Shown here: positions 1 through 8,807 of the stretch, piece by piece
How positions within the stretch are numbered: position 1 is the first letter of the stretch
How the letters are laid out: each line of letters begins with the position of its first letter
From: UBA2334 sp964396895
Lineage (GTDB): Bacteria > Pseudomonadota > Gammaproteobacteria > Burkholderiales > Burkholderiaceae_C
Assembly (NCBI GenBank): GCA_964396895.1
Contig: CAYNGJ010000020.1
Location: forward strand, 12,015-76,014
DNA: 64,000 bases
Direction of reading: 5' to 3'
Translations under genes and position numbers: made by a program
The notes under the pieces: model-generated
Database searches by the model: none
Told to the model about the DNA's origin: nothing
The model's input: only the letters and a program-made list of their open reading frames with translations

Positions 1-369
1 ATCGAGCTCAATGCCAGGGACTGCAGGGACCCGGTTGCGCGCCCCCGTGGCCAGCACCAGATGGTCGTAGGGGAGTGTGTCGTGGTTGCTGAGGACCACA
101 GACCGGTGCTCGCGGTCAATACGGGCGACGCTGGCTTGAATGCGTGTGATGCGGTGTTCGTCAAAATACGCTGGCGGGCGAAACCGCAGCGCGGCCACGC
201 CCACCTTCCCCAGCAGATAGGCTTTGGACAGTGGTGGGCGTTGGTAGGGAACGCCGGGCTCGTCCCCGACGAGCGTGATCGCGCCGTCAAAGCCTTCTTG
301 CCGCAGTGAGGCGGCAACCTGGTAACCGGCTTGACCGGCCCCGACAACGACGATGGTTTGGATGGACAT
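1..369 (-). CDS. Ferredoxin/rubredoxin reductase-type FAD oxidoreductase, 3' end cut by window edge
   Basis: The gene starts at 369 and runs off the window, leaving 123 N-terminal codons. It opens with a beta-alpha-beta dinucleotide fold carrying VVGAGQAGYQ (GxGxxG), then PYQRPPLSKAYL, the stretch typical of ferredoxin and rubredoxin reductases of oxygenase systems, and later LVLATGARNR. Such enzymes pass electrons from NAD(P)H through FAD to a ferredoxin. It lies 6 nt after the MFS gene and is probably the last visible gene of the minus-strand catabolic operon. The electron acceptor cannot be told from this fragment. Confidence 0.85.
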   Translation of the reverse strand, partial: MSIQTIVVVGAGQAGYQVAASLRQEGFDGAITLVGDEPGVPYQRPPLSKAYLLGKVGVAALRFRPPAYFDEHRITRIQASVARIDREHRSVVLSNHDTLPYDHLVLATGARNRVPAVPGIELD

Positions 370-375
370 AAGGAT

Positions 376-1680
376 TCAACCTGCATGGGAGGGGTGGGAA
401 GACGGGACTTTGGCAAAGTGGGGGTAGCGACCCAGCGCCAGCAACGCCAGAGCGCCAGTGAGGAACAGCGGGCCGCAGACCATCAGCGTGGCCTGGTAGG
501 TGCCGGTGCTGCGGTAAAGCTGTCCGAACAGCCAGGGCGCCAGGGTGGAGGCCAGGGTGATCAGGCCGAGGTGAATGCCGAACAAGCGGCCGTAGTCGCG
601 CATGCCAAAGTACCGTGAGACGAGGAAGGCAGCCAGGTCGAACTCGGCACCTGCGCCAATGCCCACCAGCATGACCCCTGCAACCAGCCAAGCGGTGTCG
701 CTGCCCTCAGCGACACCCAGCAACAAACACCCCAAGGCCGGCAAACTCAAGGCTACCGCCGCCACCCCGGGCGCCCAAAGCCGGTCTACCAGGTAGCCCA
801 CAACGACCCGACCGAGAATCAGGGACAGCCCGAAGCTGCCGAAAATACGGGCGGCATCTGCCGCATCCAAACCCTTGTCGCGCAGCAGCGGGACGCCGTT
901 GGTGACCAGTGTCACGACACAGGCCACGATCACCGACAAGGCCAGATTCAGCAGCCAAAAGCGCGGGTTGCGCACGCCTTCGCGCAATGTGAGTCCGGGA
1001 GCGAGCCGGATCGCAGGGCGCTGCTGGCTGAGCTGGGGCGCCGCTGGCGAAACCGGTTCCTTCATCCAGGCCAGCACCAGTGGCAGAACCAGCGCCACCG
1101 GCAGTGCCGCCAGCAGCCAGAAGGCCGCTTGCCAGCTCCATTGAGCGACCGCGTGGCTCACCGCAGAAGGGATCAGCATGGCGGCCAGACCGGTGCCGGA
1201 CAGGACCAGCGCCAGGGCCAGACCTCGGTTGTGTTCAAACCAGAGATTCACCAGGTGGGTCCAGGTAACGTGCATGGTGCCCATGCTGGCGATGGACATC
1301 AGGAAAAAGCTCAGGTAAAGCGTGGTGATGGACGGACCCATGCGCGTCATCGCGATGAAGGTCAGCGACAGCGCACACAGCGAGATGACCGTGACGCACT
1401 TCATGCCGAATTTCAAATTGAGCCACCCGACGATTTGCGAGGCCACCACCGACCCCAGGAACATGAAACTCACGGCCGCCTGGAGATCGGAGCGGCTCCA
1501 GTCGAACACCTGTTGCAGGGGACCCATCATCGCGCCATAGGCGTAGAGCATGGAAGAGTTCGAATTGATCGCCAGCCCCAAAGTGGCCAGGAGCACGATG
1601 CGCCAGGCCCGCTTGAATTCGGTCAGATCGATGCCCAGTCCGTGGGGGGTGTGCTCATCTCCGGGGGAGTGGGTGGTCAT
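376..1680 (-). CDS. MFS transporter
   Basis: 434 residues with about twelve hydrophobic segments, the length and layout of a major facilitator. The N-terminal 25 residues are hydrophilic and cytoplasmic. The segment near residues 95-110 (KFGMKCVTV) sits where the conserved inter-helix MFS loop is expected. It resembles monocarboxylate/oxalate-formate-type MFS carriers, so an organic acid is a plausible substrate, but this is inference. It lies 64 nt after the thiolase-fold gene and 6 nt before the ferredoxin reductase, so it probably imports the substrate of this catabolic operon. Confidence 0.85.
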   Translation of the reverse strand: MTTHSPGDEHTPHGLGIDLTEFKRAWRIVLLATLGLAINSNSSMLYAYGAMMGPLQQVFDWSRSDLQAAVSFMFLGSVVASQIVGWLNLKFGMKCVTVISLCALSLTFIAMTRMGPSITTLYLSFFLMSIASMGTMHVTWTHLVNLWFEHNRGLALALVLSGTGLAAMLIPSAVSHAVAQWSWQAAFWLLAALPVALVLPLVLAWMKEPVSPAAPQLSQQRPAIRLAPGLTLREGVRNPRFWLLNLALSVIVACVVTLVTNGVPLLRDKGLDAADAARIFGSFGLSLILGRVVVGYLVDRLWAPGVAAVALSLPALGCLLLGVAEGSDTAWLVAGVMLVGIGAGAEFDLAAFLVSRYFGMRDYGRLFGIHLGLITLASTLAPWLFGQLYRSTGTYQATLMVCGPLFLTGALALLALGRYPHFAKVPSSHPSHAG

Positions 1681-1744
1681 TCCGTGTTACCGCAATAGGG
1701 AGAGTTGGCGTGGATGGACAGGGAGGCGGATGGGCGATTTCGCA

Positions 1745-2938
1745 TCAATCGCGCACCAGCAACAAAGAGCCGGCAAGTGGTCCGCCGCCTGCGGCCGCAA
1801 TGGCCACCTGGTGAGGGGCTGTCTGTCGCAGGCCTGCCCGGCCCCAGAGCTGGGTGCAGGCTTCGTGCACATAGCCCAGCCCATGCGTGCGCCCGCCTGA
1901 GAGTTGCCCCCCGTTGGTGTTGATGGGAAGTGCGCCATCACGGGCAATGCGGGCACCGCCTTCAACGAAGGCACCGCTTTCCCCGACAGGGCATAGCCCC
2001 AAGGCTTCTAGCCACAGCAAGGTGAGGATGGAGAAGCCGTCGTACAACTGAGCGCTGCCGACGTCGGCGGGCTTGAGGTCGGTTCGTTGCCACATCATCC
2101 GCGCGGCATCGATGCTGGCGCCTCCTGTCAGAGAAATCTGATCCCAGGACCAAGGTTGGTGCAGCGCCGATCCGATGGCTTCGATCCGGATGGGCGCGTT
2201 GGGGCCATTCCGTGCAGCGTCCATGCGAGAGAGCACGACTGCCGTGGCACCGTCGCAATGCACATCGCAATCGAACATGCGCAAGGGCGTTGAAATCATG
2301 CGCGACGTCATGTAGTCGTCCATGGTCATGGGCGTGCGGTAAACGGCCTTGGGGTTGACCACCGCATTGGCGCGGCAGGTCAGTGCAATCTGCGCCAGTT
2401 GTTCCGGGGTGGTCCCGTAGGCATGGAAATGCTTTTGTGCGTACATCGCCATCAAATTGATGGCCGAGTGCACTTCGTACGGGGTGTACCACTGCCAGAA
2501 GAAGCTGCTGTCGCGACCCGTTGTTTTGTTGCTCAGGGCGTTGGCATGCTTGTCGACCCGGCGGGCACTTGCTTCCGTGATGGTGCGAAATACCAGCACG
2601 TGGCGACACAGGCCTGCAGCGATGGCCATCGCGCCATTGATCACGCCCGCCAATGGCCCGGGACCTTCATAGCCACCGCCGTACCAGTTGACCTTGAGGC
2701 CCATGGTGCCGATCAGTGCGTTGGGACCTACCGGCGAAAAGCTGTTGCCGTTGTTGTTGTCGCCCGGCCAGCACGACACGCCGTCGATGTCGGCCCGGGT
2801 AAGGCCGGCGTCGGCAATGGCTTCAAGACAGGCGTCCAGGGTCAAGCGCATGGCCGATTGGTTGGAGGGGCGCGCCACCTCGGACTGGCCCACGCCGGCG
2901 ATCGCCACGTTTTTTTCGCACAAGTGGTCAAACATCAT
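1745..2938 (-). CDS. Thiolase-fold lipid-transfer/aldolase-like protein (SCP2-thiolase family)
   Basis: 397 residues with the thiolase fold, but without the usual catalytic set. Where thiolases carry the nucleophilic Cys (residues 84-96) this protein reads NWYGGGYEGPG. The C-terminal GHPxGATG motif is replaced by GGQLSGGRTHGLGYVHEA. That pattern is typical of SCP2-thiolase-like proteins paired with DUF35 partners, some of which (Ltp2 type) are retro-aldolases acting on CoA-thioester side chains. The start overlaps the DUF35 stop by 4 nt (ATGA), so the two are translationally coupled and probably form a complex. Role in degrading a branched or ring-derived acyl-CoA is inference. Confidence 0.85.
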   Translation of the reverse strand: MMFDHLCEKNVAIAGVGQSEVARPSNQSAMRLTLDACLEAIADAGLTRADIDGVSCWPGDNNNGNSFSPVGPNALIGTMGLKVNWYGGGYEGPGPLAGVINGAMAIAAGLCRHVLVFRTITEASARRVDKHANALSNKTTGRDSSFFWQWYTPYEVHSAINLMAMYAQKHFHAYGTTPEQLAQIALTCRANAVVNPKAVYRTPMTMDDYMTSRMISTPLRMFDCDVHCDGATAVVLSRMDAARNGPNAPIRIEAIGSALHQPWSWDQISLTGGASIDAARMMWQRTDLKPADVGSAQLYDGFSILTLLWLEALGLCPVGESGAFVEGGARIARDGALPINTNGGQLSGGRTHGLGYVHEACTQLWGRAGLRQTAPHQVAIAAAGGGPLAGSLLLVRD

Positions 2939-3357
2939 TCGGCTTTCTGGAACAGAGGGAGCCAGACGTCTTCGTGCTGCTCAAATAAAACTTCAACCGG
3001 CATGTCGATCTGCACTTGGTCGGGCGGCATGCCCACGACATTGCTGAGCAGGCGCAAACCCGGTTGATCATCGAGCTCGATGATGGCCACGACATACGGC
3101 TCGGACAACTCGGGTTTCCACGCCTGGTGATTCACGGTGTAGGTCGCGACCCGGCCATGACCACACACGGCGTGCGCCGCCACGTCCAGCGACCCGCAGG
3201 AGGCGCAAATCGGCGCGGGTGGGTGAAAGAAGCGGCTGCAGGTGGCGCAGCGATGAATCATCAGCCGACCCGACTTGCCACCCTGCCAGAAGGTCGATGA
3301 GTCGCTGGTGATCTGTGGCAGTTTTCGTGGCATGGACAGTGGATGTGTTGCAGACAA
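2935..3357 (-). CDS. Zn-ribbon and OB-fold protein (DUF35 family)
   Basis: 140 residues. A rubredoxin-like zinc ribbon near residues 37-54 has two Cys pairs (CATC and CASC), followed by an OB-fold ending in LLSNVVGM and VLFEQHEDVW. DUF35 proteins bind acyl-CoA and work as subunits of thiolase-fold enzymes; here the partner follows with a 4-nt overlap. First gene of the minus-strand catabolic operon, divergent from the SDR gene. Confidence 0.9.
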   Translation of the reverse strand: MSATHPLSMPRKLPQITSDSSTFWQGGKSGRLMIHRCATCSRFFHPPAPICASCGSLDVAAHAVCGHGRVATYTVNHQAWKPELSEPYVVAIIELDDQPGLRLLSNVVGMPPDQVQIDMPVEVLFEQHEDVWLPLFQKAE

Positions 3358-3412
3358 TGAGCGCGATCAGGGTCGGAACGAATTGACGGCGACCTTGCTA
3401 ATGAGTTTAATG

Positions 3413-3432
3413 ATTGAACAAATTGAGTCAAT
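3413..3432. promoter_or_regulatory. Candidate operator in the divergent DUF35/SDR promoter
   Basis: An imperfect inverted repeat with ATTGA at the left and TCAAT at the right spans 20 bp in the 112-bp AT-richer gap between the divergent DUF35 and SDR genes. Size and position fit a TetR- or MarR-type operator, but no regulator gene of that kind is next to it. Confidence 0.3.
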
Positions 3433-3469
3433 ATGTCCAACTACTGGTTTACACCAACCACACCTACTT

Positions 3470-4165
3470 ATGAGAGAACATTCATTGGCTGAGCGCCGCA
3501 TTGTTGTAACCGGCGGTCTGGGCGCACTGGGCCGAGCCGTCGGGGCCGTACTCGTGGAACACGGTGCCCGGGTTGTGTTGTTGGACCGTGCGCCATCCCA
3601 GGACGTGGCGGGAATGGTCGCCGTCATCGGGGGCGTGGACCTGACCGACCCGGTTGCCACGCATCTGGCCTTTGAACAAGCCAACGAACGGTTGCAAGGC
3701 CTGGACGGGTTGGTGAACGTGGCCGGAGGCTTTCGCTGGGAAACGCTGGAGGAGGGGAGTTTGGACGCCTGGGATGCGCTGTACGCCATGAACCTGCGCA
3801 GCACGGTGGTGGCGTGTCGCGAGGCGGTTCCGCGCCTGTTGAATGTGGGGGGGGCCAGCATTGTTAATGTGGGCGCTTTGGCCGCCCAGAAGGCGGGCAT
3901 GGGCATGGGTGCCTATGCAGCCTCCAAGGCGGGCGTTGCCCGACTGACCGAGGCATTGGCCGAAGAGCTGAAGGATCGAGATGTGCGCGTGAATGCGGTG
4001 CTGCCCAGCATTCTCGACACCCCCGCCAACCGTGCAGACATGCCCGATTCCGACGCTACGCGTTGGGTCGCTCCACGCGCCCTGGCCGCCGTGATTGCTT
4101 TTTTGTTGTCGACCGACGCCAGTGCCGTGACCGGCGCCTGTGTTCCGGTGGCCGGTCGCGTGTGA
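3470..4165 (+). CDS. SDR family oxidoreductase
   Basis: 231 residues. The Rossmann cofactor motif near the N-terminus reads VTGGLGALG (TGxxxGxG), and the catalytic YxxxK is present as AYAASKAG after a SIVNVGALAA strand. The short classical-SDR length and C-terminal TGACVPVAGR fit an NAD(P)-dependent alcohol dehydrogenase/reductase. An upstream in-frame extension to 3275 exists but lies over the opposite gene and is unlike SDRs, so ATG 3470 is chosen although its ribosome site is weak. Divergent from the DUF35/thiolase operon and probably co-regulated. Substrate unknown. Confidence 0.88.
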   Translation: MREHSLAERRIVVTGGLGALGRAVGAVLVEHGARVVLLDRAPSQDVAGMVAVIGGVDLTDPVATHLAFEQANERLQGLDGLVNVAGGFRWETLEEGSLDAWDALYAMNLRSTVVACREAVPRLLNVGGASIVNVGALAAQKAGMGMGAYAASKAGVARLTEALAEELKDRDVRVNAVLPSILDTPANRADMPDSDATRWVAPRALAAVIAFLLSTDASAVTGACVPVAGRV

Positions 4166-4182
4166 CCGTGGAGTCCCCGAAC

Positions 4183-4683
4183 ATGATTGCAGGTGCCCCG
4201 CGTCCGGAGGTCGCACCTGGAACCTCCGCCATGACCTGGTCCGATCGCTACCTGCTCGGACATGGCGGCATGGACGACACCCACCGGGAATTTGTAGAGC
4301 GCGTGTGCGCTTTGCAAATGGCCGCAGATGTGGACGTGGTTGCGTGCCTGGCCGCCTTTGAAGTGCACGCTGTCGAGCACTTCGACCAAGAGTGGCGGTG
4401 GATGGAAAGCACAGCGTTTCCCGCTGCCCAGTGTCATGCCGATGAGCACACCGCCGTTCTCAACTCGGTGCGTGAAGTGCAGGAAATTCTGCGCCAAGGT
4501 GGCGCGGTGCAGGTGGCTCGAGACCTGGCCCAAGCATTGGTCGATTGGTTTCCTGGTCACGCCGACTACATGGATGCGTCCTTGTCCCAATGGCTGATCA
4601 AGCGCAGCCATGGGGGGGTTCCTGTGGTGCTGCGCCGTCGGTTGGACCCCGGTGAGGCACACGTGCCCCATCAAGTCGGTTGA
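4183..4683 (+). CDS. Bacteriohemerythrin-like protein
   Basis: 166 residues. The diiron ligand pattern of hemerythrins is present in order: DDTHREF, HAVEHFDQEW, CHADEH and WFPGHADYMD. These proteins bind oxygen reversibly at a non-heme diiron centre for storage, delivery or sensing. It starts 17 nt after the SDR stop and precedes the hydrolase gene, so it may supply or sense oxygen for the adjoining pathway; that link is inferred. A shorter start at 4231 (MTWSDR) would leave only the hemerythrin core. Confidence 0.85.
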   Translation: MIAGAPRPEVAPGTSAMTWSDRYLLGHGGMDDTHREFVERVCALQMAADVDVVACLAAFEVHAVEHFDQEWRWMESTAFPAAQCHADEHTAVLNSVREVQEILRQGGAVQVARDLAQALVDWFPGHADYMDASLSQWLIKRSHGGVPVVLRRRLDPGEAHVPHQVG

Positions 4684-4699
4684 TCCGCCTTTCTTTACC

Positions 4700-4719
4700 C
4701 GGAGGCCTTGTCGCCTCCG
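4700..4719 (+). terminator. Hairpin after the hemerythrin gene, weak terminator candidate
   Basis: CGGAGGC, a 6-nt loop and GCCTCCG form a 7-bp GC-rich stem, followed by a moderately T-rich tract (CATTTCAATTC). It lies 17 nt after the hemerythrin stop and 29 nt before the hydrolase start, so it could be a weak terminator or an mRNA processing element. Confidence 0.35.
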
Positions 4720-4747
4720 CATTTCAATTCTCAACGAAAGACTCGCT

Positions 4748-5734
4748 ATGAGACTCGTGACATACCAAGATGCTGGTGGCTCTGCCCGTGCAGGCGCATT
4801 TATTGAGAGCGATCAGGCCGTGCTGGATTTGCGCCAAGCGGCGCAGTCGGTGCACGGCGGCAGCGTTGATGCATTGGCCAGCGTGCTGTCATTGATCGAA
4901 GCAGGCCCGCAAGCGTCCGAGCTGGCAAGGGGCCTAATTGCGCGCGCACCCAGCCTGGCCGTGCGAGAGCGTCAGGCGGTCAAGATTCTGGCGCCCATTC
5001 AGCCGCCTCCCCAGATGCGCGATGCCTCGTGTTTCGAGCTGCACCTGAGACAAAGTTTCGCAGCAGCCCGGCGAGCCCGCGCTGCGCGCTCGCCGGATCC
5101 CGAGGCCACGCTGCAGGCCATGAACACCCGCGCCGACGACCGCGTGATCGAGACGTTTCTTCGCCAACCGATCTACTACAAGTGCAACCGATTTGCCACC
5201 ATAGGCGCGGACGACGACGTGGTGTGGCCCAGCTACAGCAAGGCGCTGGATTTCGAACTGGAGTTCGGCTTCTACATGAGCGCTCGGGCCAAAGATGTGC
5301 CCAAGGAAAAGGCCCGTGACTACATTTTTGGCTACACGATCTTCAATGACATCAGCGCTCGCGATGCCCAGGCTGTGGAAATGGGCGGCATGCTCGGCCC
5401 CGCCAAGGGCAAAGACTTTGACACCGGCAATGTGATGGGGCCTTGCCTGGTCACGGCGGATGAACTCCCCGACCCTTACAACCTGAGCATGGTCGCCCGC
5501 GTGAACGGCGAGGAATGGGGGCGAGGCAATTCGCGGGACATGTACTGGAAGTTCGAAGACGTGATAGCCCACGTGTCCCGCTCGGAAACCCTTCACCCAG
5601 GTGAGTTTTTCGGTTCCGGGACGGTTGGCAACGGATGCGGCCTGGAACAAATGCGCTATCTCAAGCCCGGCGATGTGGTCGAGCTCGAGGTGGACGGCAT
5701 CGGTTTGCTGCGAACGCGCATCACGCAGCCCTGA
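4748..5734 (+). CDS. Fumarylacetoacetate hydrolase family protein
   Basis: 328 residues. The C-terminal two thirds carry the FAH fold: the metal-binding segment LDFELEFGFYM (ExE), NDISARDAQ, GKDFDTGNVMGPCL and GSGTVGNGCGLE. FAH-family enzymes cleave C-C bonds or hydrate/decarboxylate beta-diketo acids in aromatic catabolism using a divalent cation. The start follows a GAAAGA ribosome-site-like stretch. It is the last gene of the plus-strand catabolic arm; the true substrate is unknown. Confidence 0.9.
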   Translation: MRLVTYQDAGGSARAGAFIESDQAVLDLRQAAQSVHGGSVDALASVLSLIEAGPQASELARGLIARAPSLAVRERQAVKILAPIQPPPQMRDASCFELHLRQSFAAARRARAARSPDPEATLQAMNTRADDRVIETFLRQPIYYKCNRFATIGADDDVVWPSYSKALDFELEFGFYMSARAKDVPKEKARDYIFGYTIFNDISARDAQAVEMGGMLGPAKGKDFDTGNVMGPCLVTADELPDPYNLSMVARVNGEEWGRGNSRDMYWKFEDVIAHVSRSETLHPGEFFGSGTVGNGCGLEQMRYLKPGDVVELEVDGIGLLRTRITQP

Positions 5735-5886
5735 GGAATGGCCGTCCGCATGGCGCGGAAGGCATTCTGAACTCGGGCCGGTCCACGGCCGACCTTCTAC
5801 AACCACCACGGTGGACCCAGGTCCTGCTTCTGCTGCGGATCACCCTGGTCACCCGAGTTCGACATAAGCCGCGCTAAGTCATTGAT

Positions 5887-5898
5887 TTGTATAGACCA
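5887..5898. promoter_or_regulatory. Orphan PhnF-like operator
   Basis: TTGTATAGACCA differs from the palindromic operator upstream of phnG/phnF in this window (TTGTATAGACAA) at one position, and at one position from the TGGTATAGACCA site I recall for mycobacterial PhnF. It lies between the FAH gene and the transposase remnant with no phosphonate gene downstream, so it may be a relic of a rearranged phn promoter or a chance match. Confidence 0.35.
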
Positions 5899-5914
5899 AG
5901 CCTCACGGCTGCCA

Positions 5915-6906
5915 CTACAAAAGGCTCAACTGGGTGTCTTGTTGGGGTTTCTTGATCTTGAGTGCGGCCAGCACATCCGTCTGGCGTTGGGCGATTGATG
6001 AGATGCCCTCAATGGGCGCGGCGTTGTTGATGCTCACACTGTGGCGCTGAATGCGCCGCAGGTCAGCCAGGGCAGATTCCGGTGACAAATCGCTGCCACT
6101 CAGGCGCAGGCGTTGCCTCATCACCCGGTACAGAATCAAGGCCAGCATGCAAATGCTCGCATGCGCCTTGATGCGCTCGGGCAAGCGGTGGAAGACCGGG
6201 GCAATTTCAATCTCGGACTTCAGCACCCGAAACCCCCGCTCAATGTCAGCCAAGGCTTTGTAGCGCTGCACCACCTCTTTGGGTGTCAAGTCTTGGACGT
6301 TGGTCACCAGCAGCAGCTTGCCGCCCATGGCCTGGGCACGCGCAAGGGCCACCTGATCAATGTCATAGGTGAACAGGTCGGCTTGCAAGTCCACCTTGAT
6401 GATGCGCGACAGGGGGGCCTCGCTCACCTCATGGAAGAAACGTGCCGTCACACCGCCATCTGAGAGCTTTCTGCCGCGGTAGGCTTTGCCCGCATCCTGC
6501 GAGTCGAGCTTGCCCACCAACTGGTCAGCGCGCTGGCGCAATTGGTCAATGCGCGCCTGGCGGTTGGTAGTCTGTTCGGCCGCTTGGAGCGGGTTGCGGG
6601 CCACCACCAGACGAAGGCCCTGCCATTGCGCCTCATCGATCCTTTCTTCTGTCGCTTCTTGCTCCGATGCGCGGGCTCGGGTGTTGATCGGCTCCAAGAT
6701 GTCGGCGAATTCGCCATAGCGCCGCCCCGGCACCGCCAGAATGAACTCCAGCGCTTGACCTCCCGACAAGCGCAACTCGGACAAGGCCTCCATGTTGTCC
6801 AGCGAGAGCAAGCCCCGGTCGGCCACCACCACCAGGCGGCGGATGTGCGGGAAATGCGCCATCACCTTCTACAAGGTCGGCTCCAGCGTGGCGTCAATCG
6901 TTGCGG
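5915..6906 (-). pseudogene. IS1634-family transposase remnant, 5'-truncated with in-frame stop
   Basis: The 316-codon open part (5915-6865) matches the C-terminal part of IS1634-type DDE transposases: VVVADRGLLSLDN (catalytic Asp region), LEFILAVPGRRYGEF, KLLLVTNV and IERGFRVLKSEIEI with the catalytic Glu. Homology continues upstream of that open part as DATLEPTL, a TAG stop at about 6870, then KVMAHFP, and vanishes near 6906. The N-terminal region is absent. No inverted repeats or target duplication could be assigned. It sits directly after phnE. Confidence 0.8.
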
Positions 6907-6960
6907 CTTGGTGGGGTGCTGCAGGCCATTGTGTCGGGTGCCTCGACCCTCTTCACCCGT

Positions 6961-7767
6961 TCAGATGAGCGACTGGCGCACGCGCGACGACACCAAGTCG
7001 ATCAGGCTGACGGTGAGGACGATGATGATCATCACCGCGGCGGTTTGTGCGTATTGGAAGCCGCGAATGATTTCCCACAGCACCACACCAATGCCCCCCG
7101 CGCCGACCATGCCCACCACCGAGGCGGAACGTACGTTGGACTCGAAGCGGTACAGGGTGAATGAGATCCACAGCGGCAACACCTGTGGGATCACGCCGTA
7201 GATGATCTCGTGCAGCGCCCCCGCGCCGGTGGAACGAATGCCTTCCACCGGCTGTGGGTCTATGGACTCCACGGCTTCGGAAAACAGCTTGGCCAGTACC
7301 CCAGCGGTGTGGACCCACAGTGCCAGCACCCCCGCAAATGGGCCCAGGCCCACCGCCACCACAAACAGCATGGCAAACACCATTTCGTTGATGGCGCGGC
7401 AGGCGTCCATCAGGCGACGCACTGGCTGGTAGATCCAGGCGGGCACGATGTTGGCCGAGGCCAGCAAGGTCAGTGGTACCGCAGTGACCACGGCCAGAGC
7501 CGTGCCCCACAGGGCGATTTGCAAAGTGACCACCATCTCGCTCACGTAGATGCGCCATTGGCTGAAATCTGGAGGGAAAAAATCGGCCAAGTAGGTGGCC
7601 ATGTTGGCCGAGTCGTTCCACAGATCCATGGGCCGCATGTCGGCCCCGCTCCAGGACGCCGCCAGCAGCGCCAGCACCGTCGCCCATCCGCCATACCAGC
7701 CCAGGCTGCGTTTGGGTTGAGCGAGTTGGGCCAGGTTCGTGGAACCCGATGTGATAGAGGTCGACAT
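6961..7767 (-). CDS. phnE: Phosphonate ABC transporter permease PhnE
   Basis: 268 residues, a binding-protein-dependent permease with about six membrane segments and the EAA-type cytoplasmic loop near GAGALHEIIYGVIPQV. The C-terminal GMVGAGGIGVVLWE is typical of PhnE. It forms the membrane channel for phosphonate uptake with PhnC and PhnD. It follows phnD by 30 nt and is the last gene of the phnCDE unit; a degraded transposase begins soon after its stop. Confidence 0.93.
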   Translation of the reverse strand: MSTSITSGSTNLAQLAQPKRSLGWYGGWATVLALLAASWSGADMRPMDLWNDSANMATYLADFFPPDFSQWRIYVSEMVVTLQIALWGTALAVVTAVPLTLLASANIVPAWIYQPVRRLMDACRAINEMVFAMLFVVAVGLGPFAGVLALWVHTAGVLAKLFSEAVESIDPQPVEGIRSTGAGALHEIIYGVIPQVLPLWISFTLYRFESNVRSASVVGMVGAGGIGVVLWEIIRGFQYAQTAAVMIIIVLTVSLIDLVSSRVRQSLI

Positions 7768-7797
7768 GGCTGGGGGTGCGTGCTGCGGTCAGGGTGC

Positions 7798-8745
7798 TCA
7801 GTTCTTGAGGGCGGCCAGTTGCCGGTCCAGATCGGCCAGTTTGGCCCGCTTGTCCCCATCGCTCAGGTTGGCGTCGGCCTCGATTTTGGTGCGCTTGCCG
7901 AAGAGGTCGAGCTGGCGGATGGGAATGAGCTGAGCGTTGCTGGAGGCCTTGAAGCCCGAGAGCTTGGAGATCTTCATCACCACCTCTTTCTCGCGTGCGT
8001 CGGTCTTGGCGTAGTTGTAGAAGAAGTTCTGCAGTTTGGTTTTGGTGGCCTCAGGCAAGTCCTTGCGCATCACCAGCGGGTCCAGGGGGATCAGGGGAGA
8101 GGTCCAGATGACGCGAATGTCGTTGCGCTTGTCGGGGAATTTTTGGGCGATTTTTTCCAGGTTTTCGCTGTTGTTGGTTGCCACGTCCACCTGTTTGTTG
8201 GCCACGGCCAATGCATTGGTTTCGTGGTTGGCCGAGCGCACCACTTTGAAGTGGCTTTTGGCGTCGATGTTGTTCTGGGCAAACACGTAGAAGCCCGGGA
8301 CCACGAAGCCGGATGTGGAATTCGGGTCACCGTTGCCGAAGCTGTAGTCTTTGCCTTTTTTCAGCACATCGTCCAGCGACAGAATGGGGCTGTCTTTGTG
8401 CACGATGAGGTGCGAGTAGTAGCCCTGGGTGCCGTCGGCATTGACCATCTGCGCAAACACCTCACCGCTGGCGCGGTCCACGGCTTCGATGGCCGACTTG
8501 TTGCCATACCAAGCCAGATGCACCTTGTTGAAGCGCATCCCTTCGATGATGCCCGCGTAGTCGGGTGCAAAAAAAGCCTTCACCGTGAAGCCCGTTTGCT
8601 TGGCCATGTCGTCCAGCAGGGGCTGCCAGTCGGCCTTGAGGTTTTGGGTGGATTCGGTGGAAATGATGCCGAAATTGATGTCTTCGGCCATGGCGGCTGT
8701 CAAGCCCAAGCCCAGCGCCACGGTGGCACACAGTTGTTTGATCAT
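7798..8745 (-). CDS. phnD: Phosphonate ABC transporter substrate-binding protein PhnD
   Basis: 315 residues. A signal peptide (MIKQLCATVALGLGLTAAMA) is followed by INFGIISTEST and a type 2 periplasmic binding fold, with GNGDPNSTSGFVVPG and SANHETNALAV typical of PhnD. ATG 8745 is chosen because AGGAG lies just upstream and the signal peptide begins there; the longer reading frame is antisense overlap. It binds phosphonates in the periplasm for PhnCE. Confidence 0.94.
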   Translation of the reverse strand: MIKQLCATVALGLGLTAAMAEDINFGIISTESTQNLKADWQPLLDDMAKQTGFTVKAFFAPDYAGIIEGMRFNKVHLAWYGNKSAIEAVDRASGEVFAQMVNADGTQGYYSHLIVHKDSPILSLDDVLKKGKDYSFGNGDPNSTSGFVVPGFYVFAQNNIDAKSHFKVVRSANHETNALAVANKQVDVATNNSENLEKIAQKFPDKRNDIRVIWTSPLIPLDPLVMRKDLPEATKTKLQNFFYNYAKTDAREKEVVMKISKLSGFKASSNAQLIPIRQLDLFGKRTKIEADANLSDGDKRAKLADLDRQLAALKN

Positions 8746-8807
8746 GAAATGCTCCTGAAGGGAGGCCGCCACAGTGACGGCCAGGTTGGAAAATGAGTGG
8801 GGGTGGG

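Noticed and set aside
7210..8796. 528-codon plus-strand frame over phnE and phnD
   Set aside because: Antisense to two genes with clear motifs and ribosome sites; no family features.
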